Shown: piece by piece, positions 5,605 through 7,393 of the stretch
Position numbering within the stretch: position 1 is the stretch's first letter
How the letters are laid out: every line of letters begins with the position of its first letter
Assembly (NCBI GenBank): GCA_903888655.1
Contig: CAISUR010000558.1
Span: 1 to 7,393, forward strand
Source of the DNA: an uncultured Bacteroidota bacterium
Lineage (GTDB): Bacteria > Bacteroidota > Bacteroidia > Flavobacteriales > Flavobacteriaceae
DNA length: 7,393 nt
Direction of reading: 5' to 3'
Made by a program: the position numbers and the translations under genes
The notes under the pieces: generated by a model
Seen by the model: the letters and a program-made list of their open reading frames with translations, nothing else
What the model was told of the DNA's origin: nothing
The model's database searches: none

Positions 5605-5623
5605 CCCTGAACTTGTCGAAGGG
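5605..5623. repeat. REP-like extragenic palindrome in the purM leader
   Basis: CCCTGAACTTGTCGAAGGG folds into a small hairpin: CCCT pairs with AGGG, then GA with TC after a two-base bulge, leaving a five-base loop. It closely resembles the CCCTGAGCTTGTCGAAGGG-type repeat that I remember as dispersed in intergenic regions of many bacteria. It lies 16 bases before the purM start codon, inside the predicted 5' leader, where a hairpin could affect translation. Confidence 0.65.
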
Positions 5624-5639
5624 CAACTAACTACAACCA

Positions 5640-6839
5640 ATGAGTTCTGACAACAGCCAACGCTACGCCATGCGCGGAGTTTCTGCCTCTAAAGAAGATG
5701 TGCACAACGCCATCAAGAATATTGATAAAGGATTGTTTCCAAATGCATTTTGCAAAATTGTTCCCGATTATTTAACCCATGACGATGACTATTGTTTAAT
5801 CATGCATGCCGATGGTGCTGGTACAAAATCGTCTTTGGCGTATATGTATTGGAAAGAAACGGGAGATATTTCGGTTTGGAAAGGCATTGCCCAAGATGCG
5901 TTGATTATGAATATCGACGACTTATTATGTGTGGGCGCTACCGATAATATTTTACTTTCCTCTACTATTGGGCGAAATAAAAATCTAATTCCGGCCGAAG
6001 TGATTTCGGCAATCATCAACGGAACCGAAGAATTAATTGCTGAATTGAAAACTTTTGGTGTTACGATTCATTCTACGGGTGGCGAAACGGCAGATGTAGG
6101 CGATTTGGTGCGCACGATAATTGTAGATTCTACCGTTACTGCTCGAATGAAACGTTCCAAAGTTATTGATAATGCCAATATTAAAGCGGGTGATGTTATT
6201 GTAGGATTGGCTTCTTTTGGTCAAGCCAACTATGAAAAATCGTATAATGGTGGCATGGGAAGTAACGGATTGACCTCGGCGAGACATGATGTTTTTGCTT
6301 CTTATTTGGCTGAAAAATTCCCAGAGAGTTATGATAGTTCGGTTCCTAAAGAATTGGTGTATTCGGGGAATGTAAAATTAACTGATGCTGTAGCCAATTC
6401 ACCTATTGATGCTGGTAAACTGGTGTTATCGCCAACGCGAACGTATGCGCCTATAATCAAATCTATTTTGGATCAATACTCGTCAAGTGAAATTCATGGA
6501 ATGGTGCATTGCTCGGGTGGTGCACAAACTAAAATATTACATTTCTTACCTGCCAATAAAGAAGGGATGGCTAATGTGCATGTCATAAAAGATAACTTAT
6601 TTCCAGTGCCTCCTTTATTTCAATTGATTCAAGAGCAGTCTAAAACCGATTGGAAAGAAATGTACCAGGTGTTTAACTGCGGTCACCGAATGGAATTGTA
6701 TGTTCCGCAAGAAATAGCTGATGATATTATTGCAATCTCTCAATCTTTTGGAGTAGCGGCTCAAATTGTGGGCAGGGTAGAAGCGAGTGAACACAAAAAA
6801 CTCACTATTGAAAGTGCGTATGGGAGGTTTGAGTATTAA
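5640..6839 (+). CDS. purM: Phosphoribosylformylglycinamidine cyclo-ligase (AIR synthase), Bacteroidetes type
   Basis: This 399-residue cytoplasmic enzyme belongs to the PurM/AIR synthase family. PurM converts FGAM and ATP to aminoimidazole ribotide, the fifth step of purine synthesis. Family signatures run in order: H-A-D-G-A-G-T-K at 56-63 (ATP/phosphate loop), M-N-I-D-D at 90-94, G-G-E-T-A-D-V at 147-153, S-N-G-L-T-S-A-R-H at 208-216, L-S-P-T-R-T-Y-A-P at 263-271 and F-P-V-P-P-L-F at 321-327. Two motifs differ from the E. coli form: H-C-S-G-G-A at 290-295 in place of H-I-T-G-G-G, and F-N-C-G-H at 345-349 in place of F-N-M-G-I. It is also longer than the roughly 345-residue E. coli enzyme. 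This long variant is, as I recall, normal in Bacteroidetes and sometimes annotated only as AIR synthase-related. The ATG at 5640 is chosen because conserved residues (R-G-V-S-A-S-K-E-D) begin at about residue 12. It appears to be transcribed alone. Confidence 0.85.
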   Translation: MSSDNSQRYAMRGVSASKEDVHNAIKNIDKGLFPNAFCKIVPDYLTHDDDYCLIMHADGAGTKSSLAYMYWKETGDISVWKGIAQDALIMNIDDLLCVGATDNILLSSTIGRNKNLIPAEVISAIINGTEELIAELKTFGVTIHSTGGETADVGDLVRTIIVDSTVTARMKRSKVIDNANIKAGDVIVGLASFGQANYEKSYNGGMGSNGLTSARHDVFASYLAEKFPESYDSSVPKELVYSGNVKLTDAVANSPIDAGKLVLSPTRTYAPIIKSILDQYSSSEIHGMVHCSGGAQTKILHFLPANKEGMANVHVIKDNLFPVPPLFQLIQEQSKTDWKEMYQVFNCGHRMELYVPQEIADDIIAISQSFGVAAQIVGRVEASEHKKLTIESAYGRFEY

Positions 6840-6871
6840 TTATTTTCAGGATAATTAAATTTGTGTGTAAT

Positions 6872-6894
6872 AAAAATTGTTATAAATAATTTTT
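6872..6894. promoter_or_regulatory. AT-only inverted repeat upstream of higBA
   Basis: AAAAATT (6872-6878) and AATTTTT (6888-6894) form a perfect seven-base inverted repeat with a nine-base spacer. It overlaps the upstream edge of the higB promoter and follows purM by 32 bases. It could be a weak bidirectional terminator for purM or the operator bound by the HigA antitoxin. In such AT-rich DNA it may also be chance. Confidence 0.3.
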
Positions 6895-6895
6895 G

Positions 6896-6926
6896 TTTGC
6901 AAATTGAGAACTTTTTAGTATTTTTG
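6896..6926 (+). promoter_or_regulatory. Near-consensus Bacteroidetes promoter for higBA
   Basis: TTTG (6896-6899), a 19-base spacer and TATTTTTG (6919-6926) match the TTTG-N19-TAnnTTTG layout described for Bacteroidetes sigma-A promoters. The box ends four bases before the higB ATG, so the message would be leaderless or nearly so. This is the best-formed promoter in the window and shows that the toxin-antitoxin pair has its own promoter, independent of purM. Confidence 0.65.
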
Positions 6927-6930
6927 TTTT

Positions 6931-7260
6931 ATGAAAATCCTTGTAAAGAAAACAATTCTATATTACATTGATAGATATCCATTAGCAAAAACGCAATTGC
7001 TAATTTGGTATAATGAGTTTTTAAAATCGGATTTCAATAATTTTAATGAGTTAAAACGAGTTTACGGAAATGCAAGTATTGTAAATAGTGAACGAGTAGT
7101 TTTTAATATCAAAGGGAATGATTTTCGATTAATTGTTTCGATTAATTTTTTACAAGCTGCGTGTTATGTCATTTGGTTTGGTACGCATCAGGATTATGAT
7201 AAAATTAATGCGAATACTGTTGCTTTTGATACAGCAATCTTAAACTTTAAAAAGCTATAG
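6931..7260 (+). CDS. higB: Type II toxin-antitoxin toxin, HigB family mRNA interferase
   Basis: This 109-residue protein belongs to the HigB toxin family (RelE-like fold), ribosome-dependent endoribonucleases that cut mRNA and stop growth when the antitoxin is lost. The diagnostic core is present: Trp26 in the N-terminal helical part, a L-K-R-V-Y-G-N-A-S segment at 41-49, the central strands R-V-V-F-N-I-K-G-N-D-F-R-L-I-V at 55-69, and G-T-H-Q-D-Y-D-K-I at 84-92, the family's most recognisable end motif. The basic, aromatic and histidine residues expected at the active site are there and no break is seen, so the toxin looks intact. The antitoxin start follows two bases after the stop, giving the toxin-first order usual for higBA. 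The promoter is directly upstream. Such modules usually control their own expression through the antitoxin. Confidence 0.9.
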   Translation: MKILVKKTILYYIDRYPLAKTQLLIWYNEFLKSDFNNFNELKRVYGNASIVNSERVVFNIKGNDFRLIVSINFLQAACYVIWFGTHQDYDKINANTVAFDTAILNFKKL

Positions 7261-7262
7261 CT

Positions 7263-7393
7263 ATGAACTGGAAAGTATTAAAAACAGAGGAAGATTATAA
7301 TAAAGCTTCTATTAGATTGATGGAGATATTTCATGTAGCTCCCAATTCACCTGAAAGTGATGAGTTAGAATTATTATTAGTTTTAGTAAAGGA
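7263..7393 (+). CDS. higA: HigA antitoxin, N-terminal part (partial)
   Basis: An open frame starts two bases after the higB stop and runs off the window, giving 43 residues that begin MNWKVLKTEEDYNKASIRLM and continue through P-N-S-P-E-S-D-E-L-E-L-L-L-V-L-V. This matches the N-terminal segment of flavobacterial HigA-type antitoxins (W-K-x-L-K-T-E-x-D-Y, then P-x-x-P-E-x-D-E-L-E-L-L). In complete family members a helix-turn-helix XRE domain follows, which would bind the operator; it lies outside this window. The tight two-base spacing means coupled translation with higB. Partnership with HigB is inferred from position and family resemblance. Confidence 0.85.
   Translation, partial: MNWKVLKTEEDYNKASIRLMEIFHVAPNSPESDELELLLVLVK

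Noticed and set aside
5789..6287. Two minus-strand frames of 76 and 84 codons opposite purM.
   Set aside because: They mirror conserved purM codons and show no independent protein signal.

Overview
The window looks like a chromosomal segment of a member of the Bacteroidetes, most likely family Flavobacteriaceae. It is AT-rich and has -7 promoter boxes of the Bacteroidetes type (TAnnTTTG) but no clear Shine-Dalgarno sequences. It carries a lipoprotein with a Bacteroidetes surface-export signal, signal peptides ending in ...FSQ/FGQ, and a PurM of the long Bacteroidetes form.

Left part, minus strand: rlmD (23S rRNA m5U methyltransferase) is followed by a small surface-type lipoprotein (DUF6452-like) and then, overlapping its end, by the start of a secreted protein cut by the window edge (probably DUF6048). 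These three are co-oriented and closely packed, as in an operon. Upstream of rlmD, also on the minus strand, lies a 661-residue secreted protein with a beta-propeller-like N-terminal part and an unrecognised C-terminal domain. An imperfect palindrome of the dispersed-repeat type separates it from rlmD.

Middle: a 440-bp stretch (4233-4672) has no convincing complete gene but is rich in inverted repeats. Terminator-like hairpins pointing outwards lie near both ends, and a 47-codon start-less open frame runs on the minus strand. It is the least explained part of the window.

Right part, plus strand: a periplasmic protein made of two OmpA-like domains without a barrel; a repeat-laden spacer; purM with a REP-like palindrome in its leader; then a type II toxin-antitoxin pair, higB complete and higA cut by the window edge, under its own near-consensus promoter.

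The window holds ordinary core genes (rlmD, purM), lineage-specific envelope genes and one defence/stability module. I see no clear new multi-gene system. The items most worth following are the structured block at 4233-4672, the domain architecture of the 661-residue protein, and the promoters that nearly touch the start codons of rlmD and higB.
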